Positions 8,375 to 18,125 are shown, numbered from the stretch's first letter. The stretch is 47,546 bases of DNA from Helicobacter trogontum (GCF_000765905.2 NZ_JRPL02000017.1:1-47546); one strand, 5' to 3'. The notes: a model not told the origin generated them from the letters alone. Numbers and translations: made by a program.

Positions 8375-9490
8375 ATGGCTGTAAAACTATTGTGCCTATC
8401 ATCTGCAAACACAAGCTTATTTGCTAAAGCCTTTTTGCAATATATTGCCAAGCATGATTCGATAGAGTATGATTACGCAGAAATTGAGCCTTATGTCCTT
8501 GCTAAGATTCCATTCACAAAACTTCTGACACATTTTTGCTCCCAAACACCAGATTATGTAATGTCTTTTGATGGTCATTATCGCTATATTAAGAATGATC
8601 CAAAGATTCCTTTTATCGAGATGAGTAATTCTGTTGCTGGACCAATTAGAGCCAATCGTCCATTTATAAAAACACCTGTAGATTGGGAAAATAGGGTTGT
8701 CAAAGTCGAACCATCGTGGTATAACAAGGTGTTGCCTATTGAAGATAAAATGATTTATAGTATGCCAGATTCTTATCGTTATGTATACTTGCGATACCTT
8801 GTTGCAGAATCAAAAAAGAATCCTGTAAGGAAGGAGCCGCCATTTGCCTTTTATATCCCTGATTGGAATACTCACACAGATGATATATTGAATAATATTT
8901 ATCGATATTTAGATTTTTGCAGGGAAGATCGTTGTGGGTTGCATGTCGCACTCCCAAAAGCTATATTGGACCCAACTGATATGAGTTTGGAGGAAAAATA
9001 TAAGGTAAAGCGAAAAAGTATTGATACCACGCTAAAGATTATTCATGATGAGATTGATAAATTTAATAAGGAATATGAAGAAGAGGGACTTATCGGTCGA
9101 GTTGTGGAAAATACAAACTATGAAAAAGATTTATTGAAATATGATATTCGTTTGTTATCTATAGAACCAAGTAGCACAACATGGCTGGAAGCACTTTATA
9201 TGCTGAAAGTAAAAGAAGTGCAATGTAACAAAATTAGACTTGTTTTTGCGAGTGGACGCAGGTTTCCAGGCACAGATGACTTTGACAAAATGTTACCTGA
9301 TGTTGAAAAGTATTTTAAAGAAAATCTCATGCGTAGGGATAAAACGCAAATGCTTGGCTATATCTATACGACAACAGATAGATTCTATCATTTCTTGGAT
9401 TTTCAAGAGAATTTTGCACTACATATGGATTTTAATAAAATTGCTGATATTGTGGCGGGTGGTGAATCTATTCAGCGACAAGAGGCTTAA
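8375..9490 (+). CDS. conserved-looking protein of unknown function, 371 residues
   Basis: Not recognised. The start is ATG 8375 after GTGGGAGAAAAAT; the earlier in-frame ATG at 8327 lies at or before the predicted transcription start. The protein is soluble, without signal peptide or clear transmembrane helix. It begins with a Rossmann-like beta strand (VKLLCLSSANTSLFAKAF) and has an acidic/lysine-rich middle (about 225-270) and a C-terminal aromatic segment (TTDRFYHFLDFQENF). Composition and codon use match its neighbours, and it has its own promoter. A nucleotide-sugar or glycosyltransferase-like fold is possible from the N-terminus, but I see no diagnostic motif. Confidence 0.8.
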   Translation: MAVKLLCLSSANTSLFAKAFLQYIAKHDSIEYDYAEIEPYVLAKIPFTKLLTHFCSQTPDYVMSFDGHYRYIKNDPKIPFIEMSNSVAGPIRANRPFIKTPVDWENRVVKVEPSWYNKVLPIEDKMIYSMPDSYRYVYLRYLVAESKKNPVRKEPPFAFYIPDWNTHTDDILNNIYRYLDFCREDRCGLHVALPKAILDPTDMSLEEKYKVKRKSIDTTLKIIHDEIDKFNKEYEEEGLIGRVVENTNYEKDLLKYDIRLLSIEPSSTTWLEALYMLKVKEVQCNKIRLVFASGRRFPGTDDFDKMLPDVEKYFKENLMRRDKTQMLGYIYTTTDRFYHFLDFQENFALHMDFNKIADIVAGGESIQRQEA

Positions 9491-9721
9491 TCGGTTTGGA
9501 CACATCTAGCTTACATCTTTATTTATTTGCTATTGTAAATAACGAGTTGTTGCCTTAAGGATTTTTAAAAAAGATATATACACTTTTATTTTTCATGATG
9601 ATGCTGATTGTTTGAATGCTAGGTATTTATCGCGTGAGGGCAGTGGGTGATACATCACAAAATTTGTGCCATTTTAGGGCGATTTCATTTCATTGTTAAA
9701 GTCCTATACACATAAATTATT

Positions 9722-9727
9722 TATAAT
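9722..9727 (+). promoter_or_regulatory. pyrH -10 box
   Basis: TATAAT, 38 bases before the pyrH start, without a TG extension. It closes the 275-base gap after the 371-residue gene, where nothing else was recognised. Confidence 0.45.
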
Positions 9728-9756
9728 ACCATTTTAATATTATGTTATTGATATGA

Positions 9757-10479
<723 letters not shown>

Positions 10480-10512
10480 CTTATTTTAATTATATAGAAG
10501 TTTATAGAGCTC

Positions 10513-11226
10513 ATGTTTATACAAAATCAGATGCATACTCACATTAATGTATTACAATCATATTTTATGCAATCAGCACAAACAATAAAGGATTGTCCTG
10601 CACCAAATTATACAGAAATAGCTATGCTGGGACGGAGTAATGTAGGCAAAAGCTCTATTATTAATCTTTTGCTTAATCATAAACTTGCAAAAAGTTCAAG
10701 CACACCAGGCAAAACAAAGCTTATAAATTTTTTTAGCACTACTTGGGAATTATCTGCTAATAAAGAAGATTCTATAATTTATGATGCAGTGGAACTCGAT
10801 GAGATTGCAATGCACAATAAAGAAGAATCATCATGCACAAAATCTATGCGAATTCCACTTGTATTTATCGATTTTCCAGGCTTTGGATATGCAAAGGTGA
10901 GCAAGGATACAAAGAAAATTTGGGATAAACATCTTACTGATTTCATCTATAAGCGACAAAGTATTAAATTGTTTTGCCATTTAATCGACTCCCGTCATAC
11001 AGATTTAGCGATAGATGCAGAGATTGAGAGATTCTTAAAAGCGATTACAGAATCTAGGCAAGATTGTAAACTCTTACAAATTTACACAAAGGATGACAAA
11101 TTAAACAAAAGCGACTATCACAAATTAAAAGCTCAAAATAAGATCACAATTTCAACGCTTAAAAAAACACCACAAGCCATACAACAACTCTATCATGCAA
11201 TTTTATATGCGAGTCTGAATTGGTGA
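10513..11226 (+). CDS. engB: ribosome biogenesis GTPase EngB (YsxC/YihA)
   Basis: Essential GTPase for 50S subunit assembly. The G1 motif is GRSNVGKSS (40-48), G2 is around TPGKT (64-68), G3 is DFPGFG (120-125), and the G4 motif TKDDK comes later. At 237 residues it is about 30 longer than the usual 200-210. The extra length lies between STTW and LVFIDFPG (about residues 80-113), a polar S/E/K-rich stretch that looks like an insertion. The upstream ribosome-binding site is weak, so another ATG at 10531 could be used. Confidence 0.93.
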   Translation: MFIQNQMHTHINVLQSYFMQSAQTIKDCPAPNYTEIAMLGRSNVGKSSIINLLLNHKLAKSSSTPGKTKLINFFSTTWELSANKEDSIIYDAVELDEIAMHNKEESSCTKSMRIPLVFIDFPGFGYAKVSKDTKKIWDKHLTDFIYKRQSIKLFCHLIDSRHTDLAIDAEIERFLKAITESRQDCKLLQIYTKDDKLNKSDYHKLKAQNKITISTLKKTPQAIQQLYHAILYASLNW

Positions 11227-11402
11227 TTACAATTTCTCGTGCTACATTCTATGAGTTATGATGGTTTCTTATTGAACATATCTAAGCAATATTGCAGTGA
11301 ATATGGTGGTTATAATGATAATTTTAGGTGTTTAATTAATACTATAATATACCTGCTTTGTATTTGATAATTAAAGTTTTATAGTCGCTAGGTGTTTTGT
11401 GA

Positions 11403-11513
11403 ATGAGCGTTGTGGCAACAAAGCTTAAGATAGAAAACACTTATAATAATTTATTCTCAGAATCTAGGACATCAAGTATAAAGTTGTATAGACAGTGTGA
11501 AGCAGCTACATAA
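11403..11513 (+). CDS. possible small ORF, 36 residues
   Basis: ATG-started frame encoding a polar, lysine/serine-containing peptide that begins MSVVATKLKIENTYNN. AGG lies about ten bases upstream. A frame of this length is expected by chance in A+T-rich spacer, so coding is uncertain; the same bases also form the hairpin described for this gap. Confidence 0.2.
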   Translation: MSVVATKLKIENTYNNLFSESRTSSIKLYRQCEAAT

Positions 11514-11544
11514 TAATTATTTCGTGTTTTTAACAATAAGTTGC

Positions 11545-11550
11545 TATTAT
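11545..11550 (+). promoter_or_regulatory. tolB extended -10 box
   Basis: TGcTATTAT, 35 bases before the tolB start codon. Confidence 0.4.
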
Positions 11551-11585
11551 TCTACATGGGTAATAAAATTTATGGCTAAGGGAGT

Positions 11586-12875
11586 ATGATGTATTGCTTA
11601 AGGTGTTTTTATACGATATTTGCATTTTGTATGATGTTTGCCTTGCATTCTATGAGTTTATATGCAGAAGATAAAACAATCGTTGTAACAAGACAAACTG
11701 ATAATATCCCAAATATCCAAGTTGTAAGTAGTGATGGTGCTGATAATACTATGGCAATATATAAAATGTTGGTGCAAGATCTAAGGACACTTGGACCTTT
11801 TAATGTGTATTATGATGATACATTGCGGGCTGATGTCTTACAAAGCGATCTTGCGTTGCAAGATTATAAAAATAAGAATATGAATTTTATTGCTCAAGTA
11901 TCGCAAAAGAAAAAAGGTAATACTCTTACAGCCACTCTTAGCTTATATGAGTATGCAAGTGGTAAAACCATTACGACAGAATACAGAGAAGATGAAATAG
12001 AGCGTTATCCTTTTATTGCGCATGCCATGGCAAGTTATCTTAATGACTATATTAAAGCACCAAAAGCTGATTGGCTTAATCGTTATGTTATCTTTTCAAA
12101 TTATGTTGATTCTGGTCGTAGCAATATTCTTATTGCAGATTATACTTTTACTTACCAAAAAACTATTATTAGCAATGGCCTTAATATGTTTCCAAAATGG
12201 GCAGATAATGATCAGCAAGAATTCTATTATACGCTTGTAACACATGAGGCAACCATATATAAGTATAATATGTATAATGGAAAAAATGAGAAAATTATCT
12301 CAAGTCAAGGCATGGCGGTAGTGTCTGATGTGTCTAGACATGGCGATAAGTTACTCTTATCGCTTGCTCCAGTTGGGCTAAGTGATATATTTTTGTATGA
12401 GATAAAGAGTAAAAAGTTAACACAGCTTACAAGATATTCTGGTATTGATGTCAATGCACACTTTACTAACAATGAAAAAAGCTTTGTATTTGTGTCTGAT
12501 AGACTTGGGTATCCAAATATCTTTATGCAGGATCTTATACCAAATGCTAATGTCACGCAAATTGTATTTAGAGGACGTAACAATAGCACGATATCAACTT
12601 TTGGGCAATATGTGGTGTATTCTAGCAGGGAGAGTGATGAGGAGAGTGGACTAAATGTCTTTAACCTCTACCTAGTTTCGGCCAATAGTGATTATGTTCG
12701 ACGTTTGAGTAAAATAGGTACAAATAGAATCCCAGTGTTTTCTCATGATGGGGATTCTATTATGTTTTTACGTCAACAGAAGAATGAGCAAGCAATTGGC
12801 ATTATTCGATTGTCGATTAACAAAAGCTTCCTTTTCCCACTAAAAAATATAAAAATTCAAGCGTTTGATTGGTAA
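11586..12875 (+). CDS. tolB: Tol-Pal system protein TolB
   Basis: Periplasmic beta-propeller protein that binds Pal and helps couple the Tol complex to outer-membrane constriction at division. 429 residues with a signal peptide (hydrophobic 8-24, likely cleavage after LYA near 27), an N-terminal alpha/beta domain (about 30-160) and WD-like propeller blades (SDRLGYPNIFMQD, VYSSRESDEESG, PVFSHDGDSIMF). The start ATG follows AAGGGAGT; a second ATG is adjacent. pal, cpoB and slyD follow in the same direction, the order I recall from H. pylori. Confidence 0.93.
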   Translation: MMYCLRCFYTIFAFCMMFALHSMSLYAEDKTIVVTRQTDNIPNIQVVSSDGADNTMAIYKMLVQDLRTLGPFNVYYDDTLRADVLQSDLALQDYKNKNMNFIAQVSQKKKGNTLTATLSLYEYASGKTITTEYREDEIERYPFIAHAMASYLNDYIKAPKADWLNRYVIFSNYVDSGRSNILIADYTFTYQKTIISNGLNMFPKWADNDQQEFYYTLVTHEATIYKYNMYNGKNEKIISSQGMAVVSDVSRHGDKLLLSLAPVGLSDIFLYEIKSKKLTQLTRYSGIDVNAHFTNNEKSFVFVSDRLGYPNIFMQDLIPNANVTQIVFRGRNNSTISTFGQYVVYSSRESDEESGLNVFNLYLVSANSDYVRRLSKIGTNRIPVFSHDGDSIMFLRQQKNEQAIGIIRLSINKSFLFPLKNIKIQAFDW

Positions 12876-12893
12876 TCTTTTCGTTTTTTTTGA

Positions 12894-12899
12894 TAGAAT
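12894..12899 (+). promoter_or_regulatory. pal extended -10 box
   Basis: TGaTAGAAT, 33 bases before the pal start, preceded by a T8 run. It suggests that pal-cpoB-slyD can be transcribed independently of tolB. Confidence 0.5.
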
Positions 12900-12932
12900 A
12901 GTGTAAGATTTTTCAAAGTTTAAGGAGACAGC

Positions 12933-13652
12933 ATGAAGTATTTAAAGCTCTCAAGTGTTTTAGTCGCACTTTTTTTTGCGGTTGGTTGTGGTAGTAAAAG
13001 TGTAGAAAAAGATGGTAACACCACGCAAAAAACTACAGAAATGCAACACAAAGTAGATACTCAAGAGCCTGAGGAGACAGTGGCAAGCCCAGGTGGTGCT
13101 GGGTTACCTGAGGGAGGGTTTATGCCTGATGGTGCTGCAAGTGATGAAGATGGCTATAGTGATAATAATTCCAATTCAAGTGAGCCTTATGTAGACAATG
13201 ATAGCGAAGCTAATGGAAATGGTGGGCTTGGAAACACTGCTGATGATACTGATGAAACATATGCTGGAAATGACGATAATAATGAAGTCGGTCCAGCTTA
13301 TGGTGATGCAGTCAAAGTGGATTCTCTTACTACAATTTATTTTGACTTTGATAGGTACAATATTAGAGCAGATATGAAAGATTATATAAAGGCAAATGCA
13401 GATTTTATCAAAGAGAAGGGTATTGAGGCTGTTGTATTGCAGGGTAATACTGATGAGTTTGGTGGTGATGAATACAATACTGCATTAGGTTTAAAGAGAG
13501 CGATATCAGTACGTGATGCTCTCGTGTTGCAAGGATTACCAAAAAATATGTTCTCAACAATTTCTTATGGTATGCACAAGCCTGTATGTAAAGAGAAGAC
13601 TTCTGAGTGCTATGCTAAAAATAGACGCACAGATATAGTTGAAAAGCAATAA
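12933..13652 (+). CDS. pal: peptidoglycan-associated lipoprotein
   Basis: Outer-membrane lipoprotein that anchors to peptidoglycan and interacts with TolB. 239 residues with a lipoprotein signal peptide ending in the lipobox AVGC (lipidated C19). A long, very acidic G/D/N-rich linker (about 40-125) follows, then an OmpA-like domain (about 128-239) with YFDFDRYNIR, GNTDEFGGDEYN and ALGLKRA. The linker is longer than in compact Pal proteins and could span a wide periplasm. RBS AAGGAGA. Confidence 0.95.
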   Translation: MKYLKLSSVLVALFFAVGCGSKSVEKDGNTTQKTTEMQHKVDTQEPEETVASPGGAGLPEGGFMPDGAASDEDGYSDNNSNSSEPYVDNDSEANGNGGLGNTADDTDETYAGNDDNNEVGPAYGDAVKVDSLTTIYFDFDRYNIRADMKDYIKANADFIKEKGIEAVVLQGNTDEFGGDEYNTALGLKRAISVRDALVLQGLPKNMFSTISYGMHKPVCKEKTSECYAKNRRTDIVEKQ

Positions 13653-13673
13653 GAATAGCAAGAGGTTTTTGTA

Positions 13674-14606
13674 ATGAAACTTAAGAGGTCTGTATTAGTA
13701 TTTGCATCATCATTTATGTTACTCTATGCTGAACCTTCAGCATTTGAACTACAGAGTGGTGCCACAAAGAAAGATATGCAGGATCTTAAGGATATCGCGG
13801 ATTTTACACGTTCTGTTATTGGTGATTTTCAAAATAAAATTGTGAATTTAGAACAAGCAGTTGATGGATTAAAAACTGTTTATGAGGGGATGAGTGTAAC
13901 CTCAAGGCAGGATAGCATTGCAATTAAGAATCAGATAGAGAAAATCCAGAATATTCAAGATATTGTGAATTCCTACCAAATGTCGCAAAAATCTCAAGCA
14001 GAACTTGTTAAAAACTTGAAAGCTCAAGTTGAAGCAAATACTAAGAATATTGAGCAAATTAATCAAAAGATTGATAAATTATCAGAGGCATTTTTGCAGG
14101 CTAATGATGAGATTATAAAACAAATACAAGTTTTAAGCGAACAAGCCTTGGCACTACAAAATAATATACAAGGTATCCAAAATCAGCCAATCATAGATTC
14201 TATGCAGGTAAATGGTAGCGCATCAAAACAAACTTATAATTTTTCACCTGATAATGATAAGAATCTGCGTGAAGCAAAAAATCTTTTGCGTAAGAAGCAA
14301 AATGAAGAGGCAAAGGCTTATTTTGAATATCTTATTGATCAGCGGTTTGCAGTAGCGGAGTCAAGCTATTACATCGGTGAAATATATTATGCAAGAAAAG
14401 AGTATAATAAGGCATTACCTTACTATAAAACGAGTGCCAGCCTTGATAGTAAGGCTAACTATATGCCCATTTTACTATGGCACACAGCATGGTCATTTAA
14501 ATACTTGAATGATCCAGATAATTACATAAAGTTTTTACAAACCTTGGTTGCCTTGTTCCCTGAAAGTGAGCAAGGTCGTAAAGCCCAAGATATTTTATCA
14601 AAATAG
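13674..14606 (+). CDS. cpoB: cell division coordinator CpoB (YbgF family)
   Basis: Periplasmic Tol-Pal accessory protein; in E. coli it couples peptidoglycan synthesis to outer-membrane constriction. 310 residues: a signal peptide (cleavage likely after LYA near residue 19), a long coiled coil (about 25-170, heptad I/L/Q pattern) and three TPR-like repeats (about 195-310: AKNLLRKKQNEEAKAYFEYL, SYYIGEIYYARKEYNKALPY, then a third). It starts 21 bases after pal with AAGAGG upstream, so it is in the same operon. Confidence 0.9.
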   Translation: MKLKRSVLVFASSFMLLYAEPSAFELQSGATKKDMQDLKDIADFTRSVIGDFQNKIVNLEQAVDGLKTVYEGMSVTSRQDSIAIKNQIEKIQNIQDIVNSYQMSQKSQAELVKNLKAQVEANTKNIEQINQKIDKLSEAFLQANDEIIKQIQVLSEQALALQNNIQGIQNQPIIDSMQVNGSASKQTYNFSPDNDKNLREAKNLLRKKQNEEAKAYFEYLIDQRFAVAESSYYIGEIYYARKEYNKALPYYKTSASLDSKANYMPILLWHTAWSFKYLNDPDNYIKFLQTLVALFPESEQGRKAQDILSK

Positions 14607-14616
14607 GAGATACATT

Positions 14617-15162
14617 ATGATAGAAAATAACAATGTTGTGTCAATTAATTATGAAGTGATCGATTCTGAAACAAAGCAACCAATCGATAGTAATCAGGAT
14701 AATAAACCACTCGAATTTATTGTTGGACAGTCCCAAGTTATTGAAGGTTTAGAGCAACATATAAAAAATGCAAAGATTGGAGATAAACTAGAATTTAGTG
14801 TTGTGCCAGAACTTGCTTATGGTATACGTAATCCAGAGCTTATTCAAGAAGTGAGTAGAGAACAATTTGGAAATATTGAGCTAGAAAAAGGCATGACGTT
14901 ATTTGGTCAGGCTGAGAATGGTATGCCCGTGCAAGTTATTGTTGCTGATTTTAACGATACTTCGGTGTTGATTGATTATAACCATCCATTAGCAGGAAAA
15001 ACCTTAGATTTTAAGGTTGAAGTACTTAATGTGAGGGAGGCTACTGATGATGAGATCATAGCTAGTATGGGCGGTGGCTGCGGTTGTTCTAGTGGTGGTC
15101 ATGGACATGGCGGCGGTGGCTGCTGTGGTGGTGGTGGTGGTGGCTGCGGTTGCAGTCATTAA
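14617..15162 (+). CDS. slyD: FKBP-type peptidyl-prolyl isomerase SlyD
   Basis: Prolyl isomerase and metallochaperone; in E. coli and H. pylori SlyD feeds nickel to hydrogenase maturation. 181 residues: FKBP domain with an inserted flap (about 1-145; PLEFIVGQSQVIEGLE, GDKLEFSVVPELAYG) and a C-terminal Gly/Cys/His tail (about 152-181) with repeated GGGCGC and GHGHGGG motifs suited to bind Ni or Zn. The ATG at 14617 follows TAGGAGATACATT; longer in-frame versions would overlap cpoB and lack a ribosome-binding site. Confidence 0.95.
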   Translation: MIENNNVVSINYEVIDSETKQPIDSNQDNKPLEFIVGQSQVIEGLEQHIKNAKIGDKLEFSVVPELAYGIRNPELIQEVSREQFGNIELEKGMTLFGQAENGMPVQVIVADFNDTSVLIDYNHPLAGKTLDFKVEVLNVREATDDEIIASMGGGCGCSSGGHGHGGGGCCGGGGGGCGCSH

Positions 15163-15199
15163 ACTTTGATATAAGGAATGGTGTGTAAAGTTTATTTGC

Positions 15200-15205
15200 T
15201 AGAAT
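15200..15205 (+). promoter_or_regulatory. -10 box of the MFS transporter gene
   Basis: TGcTAGAAT. The surrounding 16 bases (15191-15206) are identical to the lysA promoter region at 51-66. Confidence 0.5.
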
Positions 15206-15232
15206 TATGCAAATAGTGGAGGGTAAGGCAAG

Positions 15233-16393
15233 ATGTCTCGTAAAAAGATTTACTTCATAAACCTTTTACCGATTATACTCATAAGTATCAATTTGCGTGG
15301 ACCTATTACATCTGTTGGCCCTATTGCAAATCTTTTGCAAGACTATTATGAGCTTAGTTCAGCGCAAGTAGGATTGTTGACCTCGTTACCATTATTGGCA
15401 TTTGGTGTAGTTTCGTTTTTGGTTGCGGTATTTCAACCTATAAGAGCGATGTTCTTTGGGCTTGTGTGTATAATTCTTGGTGAGATATTGCGCTGTGTTG
15501 GAGATAGCATAACCTTATTTGTTGGTACAGCGATTATGGGTTCTGGCATTGCTATTGCAAATGTGTTGCTACCGAGCTTTGTAAAGGTTAAGTTTCCTCG
15601 CGAGATTCCAAAGGTTATGGGAATTTATAGTTTGGTACTCAATATTTCTGCTGCATTAGGGATGATTGCTATACTTCCGTTAGCACATATTTTACCGTTG
15701 CCTTTGGCTTTTGGTTGTTGGGTGATACTAGCTATTCTTGCTTTTGTAAGTTACTTACCGCAGATAAAAAATCGTAGGATTTTTCGTCCAAAGCGAAGCT
15801 ACGCAGTAGCAGGTTCACTCTTTGCAAATATGCATGCATGGAAGATAACACTCTTTATGGGATTACAGAGTGCAATGGCGTATAGCTTTTTTGCATGGTA
15901 TCCGAGTTTGCTTATTGATTTCGGGTTTGATAAGAGTTTTATTTCTCACATCATGATTCTAATGCAATGCATCATTGTTCCGCTCTCATTTATCATTCCG
16001 CTATGGTTACATTCTCTGCGTCAAAGACTACGAGATGTTGCTATCGTGGTTATCTGTATGCTTTATGCAATAAGTTATTCCTTATTGCTTATTTCACATG
16101 AAATGTGGCTAGTTATACTTGCTTCCATTTTTATCGGTGTTCCTATAGGTGGTGTTTTTAGTGTTGCTTTGCTCTTTATTTCGAGTAAGAGTGCAAATGC
16201 TTCTGTGGCGACTAAATTGTCAGCTATGTCGCAGGGGATAGGCTATCTTATGGCTTCTATTTGCCCATGGATTATCGGAAAGATTCACGACGCATATCAT
16301 AGTTTTACTTACGCAATTTTTATGCTTATAATACTTAGTTTATTATTAAACGTTGTTGGATATTATGCCCAGAGAGTTGTTGTTATAGAATAA
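15233..16393 (+). CDS. MFS transporter, CynX/NimT-like
   Basis: Inner-membrane protein of 386 residues with about 12 hydrophobic helices and the N-terminal pattern ILISINLRGPITSVGPI, typical of the cyanate/nitroimidazole (CynX/NimT/YeaN) branch of the major facilitator superfamily. The substrate cannot be deduced; H. pylori has similar putative efflux proteins. The start ATG follows GGAGGGTAAGGCAAG. It lies directly before the ribosomal operon, a place where infA or secY would sit in many bacteria, and ends 208 bases before rpmJ. Confidence 0.85.
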   Translation: MSRKKIYFINLLPIILISINLRGPITSVGPIANLLQDYYELSSAQVGLLTSLPLLAFGVVSFLVAVFQPIRAMFFGLVCIILGEILRCVGDSITLFVGTAIMGSGIAIANVLLPSFVKVKFPREIPKVMGIYSLVLNISAALGMIAILPLAHILPLPLAFGCWVILAILAFVSYLPQIKNRRIFRPKRSYAVAGSLFANMHAWKITLFMGLQSAMAYSFFAWYPSLLIDFGFDKSFISHIMILMQCIIVPLSFIIPLWLHSLRQRLRDVAIVVICMLYAISYSLLLISHEMWLVILASIFIGVPIGGVFSVALLFISSKSANASVATKLSAMSQGIGYLMASICPWIIGKIHDAYHSFTYAIFMLIILSLLLNVVGYYAQRVVVIE

Positions 16394-16545
16394 TTTAAGG
16401 TTTTCTTGGTAGTGCGCACGCAAATAAAATATTTGTCCACCATAGGCATTTATATATTAAGTCCGCTCTATCTTGTTGCATCTAAAGTCAATGTTATCTT
16501 TATTGTTTGAGATCGAAGGTTTCCTTTATATTTACTATTATTAGA

Positions 16546-16551
16546 TACAAT
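16546..16551 (+). promoter_or_regulatory. -10 box of the rpmJ-rplQ operon
   Basis: TACAAT, 51 bases upstream of the rpmJ stop-free frame. The leader between it and rpmJ contains an imperfect inverted repeat (TTAATCC, spacer, GGGTTAA at 16560-16578) that could be a regulatory hairpin. Confidence 0.4.
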
Positions 16552-16601
16552 CTTGGGCTTAATCCAAAATTGGGTTAAATCCGTTTTCTTAGGAGTCCGT
16601 T

Positions 16602-16715
16602 ATGAAAGTTCGACCATCGGTCAAAAAAATGTGCGATAAATGCAAAGTCATTAAACGCAAAGGTGTGATTCGTGTAATTTGTGCGAATCCAAAACATAAA
16701 CAAAGACAAGGATAA
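16602..16715 (+). CDS. rpmJ: 50S ribosomal protein L36
   Basis: 37-residue protein that starts [18 protein letters not shown]. It has the zinc-binding C-type pattern (CDKC, then a cysteine and a histidine: CANPKH) and ends HKQRQG. Start ATG after TTAGGAGTCCGTT. The stop is 3 bases before rpsM, so the two are tightly coupled. This is the first gene of the operon here; infA and secY are not upstream. Confidence 0.97.
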   Translation: MKVRPSVKKMCDKCKVIKRKGVIRVICANPKHKQRQG

Positions 16716-16718
16716 AAA

Positions 16719-17081
16719 ATGGCTAGAATTGCTGGTGTAGATTTGCCAAAAAAGAAACGAGTAGAATATGCACTCACTTATATCTATGGTATTGGGCTTA
16801 AGAGCTCAAGAGATATTTTGAATGCTGTAAATATTTCTTTTGATAAGCGAGTTCATGATCTCAGCGAAGATGATATTTCAAAAATCTCAAAAAAGATTCA
16901 AGAAAGTTATATGGTTGAGGGTGATTTACGCAAAAAAGTAACAATGGATATCAAGGCTCTTATGGATTTAGGCAGTTATCGTGGTTTAAGACACAGAAAA
17001 GGCTTACCTGTGCGTGGGCAAACAACAAAAAATAATGCTCGCACACGAAAAGGTAAGAAAAAAACCGTTGGTAGCAAGTAA
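16719..17081 (+). CDS. rpsM: 30S ribosomal protein S13
   Basis: 120 residues, normal length. [26 protein letters not shown] is the conserved N-terminus; the C-terminus is [12 protein letters not shown] then a basic tail (TRKGKKK). Sits at the head of the small subunit next to the P-site tRNAs and contacts L5/L31. Second gene of the rpmJ-rplQ operon. Confidence 0.98.
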   Translation: MARIAGVDLPKKKRVEYALTYIYGIGLKSSRDILNAVNISFDKRVHDLSEDDISKISKKIQESYMVEGDLRKKVTMDIKALMDLGSYRGLRHRKGLPVRGQTTKNNARTRKGKKKTVGSK

Positions 17082-17091
17082 GGAGTAGCGT

Positions 17092-17487
17092 ATGGCAAAA
17101 AAACAAACAAATGTTAAAAAAAGAGTGGTAAAAAAGAATATTGCTCGTGGGATTGTATGTATTGCTGCTTCATTTAATAATACAAATGTAACGGTTACTG
17201 ATGAAATGGGTAATGTTTTGTGTTGGGCTACTGCTGGTGGATTAGGTTTTAAAGGTAGTAAAAAATCTACACCTTATGCTGCACAGCAAGCTGTGGAATC
17301 TGCGTTATCCAAAGCAAAAGAACATGGTATTAAAGAAGTTGGTATTAAGGTGCAAGGTCCAGGTAGTGGGCGTGAGACTGCTGTAAAAAGTGTTGGTGCG
17401 ATTGAAGGTATTAAAGTGTTGTGGATAAAGGATGTAACACCATTGCCGCATAATGGTTGTCGTCCTCCTAAAAGAAGAAGAGTGTAA
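17092..17487 (+). CDS. rpsK: 30S ribosomal protein S11
   Basis: 131 residues. Signature segments are [34 protein letters not shown] and [17 protein letters not shown] at the end. It forms part of the platform around the mRNA exit site. Starts 10 bases after rpsM with AAGGAGTAGCGT upstream. Confidence 0.98.
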   Translation: MAKKQTNVKKRVVKKNIARGIVCIAASFNNTNVTVTDEMGNVLCWATAGGLGFKGSKKSTPYAAQQAVESALSKAKEHGIKEVGIKVQGPGSGRETAVKSVGAIEGIKVLWIKDVTPLPHNGCRPPKRRRV

Positions 17488-17498
17488 GGGAGTATTGC

Positions 17499-18125
17499 AT
17501 GGCAAGATATAGAGGACCTGTAGAAAAAATTGAGAGACGACTAGGTGTTTCGCTTGCACTAAAGGGTGAGCGTAGATTGGCTGGTAAAAGTGCACGTGAA
17601 AAAAGGGATTATGGTCCTGGACAGCACGGCATGAGACGCGGTAAAATATCTGATTATGGTTTGCAATTACGTGAAAAACAGAAAGCAAAGTTTATGTATG
17701 GTATTAGTGAAAAACAATTTCGCTCTATTTTTAAGGAGGCAAATAGACAAGAGGGCAATACAGGTGAAAATCTTATTCGTTTGCTTGAATTACGTCTTGA
17801 TAATGTTGTGTATAGAATGGGTTTTGCAACTACAAGAAGATTTGCAAGGCAACTTGTAACTCATGGGCACATATTGGTTGATGGTAAACGTGTAGATATC
17901 CCATCATTCCAGATTAAACAAGGACAAAAAGTTGAAATAAGGGAAAAAAGTAAGAATAATGTGCAAATCATACGTTCACTTGACCTTACTGAACAAACAG
18001 GTATTGTGCCTTGGGTTGATATCGATAGGGATAAAAAGTTTGGTATTTTTACGCGTAATCCAGAAAGAAGCGAGGTTGAGATTCCAATAGAGGAGCGTTT
18101 AATCGTTGAGCTATACTCAAAATAA
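17499..18125 (+). CDS. rpsD: 30S ribosomal protein S4
   Basis: 208 residues. N-terminal [17 protein letters not shown], then [19 protein letters not shown] and the S4 RNA-binding domain ([20 protein letters not shown]...). S4 nucleates 30S assembly and in other bacteria represses its own alpha operon. The zinc-finger cysteines of some S4 forms are absent, so this is the zinc-independent (C-minus) type. Confidence 0.98.
   Translation: MARYRGPVEKIERRLGVSLALKGERRLAGKSAREKRDYGPGQHGMRRGKISDYGLQLREKQKAKFMYGISEKQFRSIFKEANRQEGNTGENLIRLLELRLDNVVYRMGFATTRRFARQLVTHGHILVDGKRVDIPSFQIKQGQKVEIREKSKNNVQIIRSLDLTEQTGIVPWVDIDRDKKFGIFTRNPERSEVEIPIEERLIVELYSK

Larger units (their letters stand above)
11227..11585. 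other. 359-base spacer between engB and tolB
   Basis: Holds a -10-like TATAAT (11343-11348), an imperfect inverted repeat (11390-11398 with 11434-11442) enclosing a small TTGT/ACAA hairpin, a possible 36-codon forward reading frame (11403-11513) and the tolB promoter. In H. pylori the exbB/exbD and TolA-like genes precede tolB; here they are absent. Confidence 0.6.

Noticed and set aside
17305-17688. 127-codon reverse ORF across rpsK and rpsD
   Set aside because: Antisense of two ribosomal protein genes; no ribosome-binding site or protein-like features.
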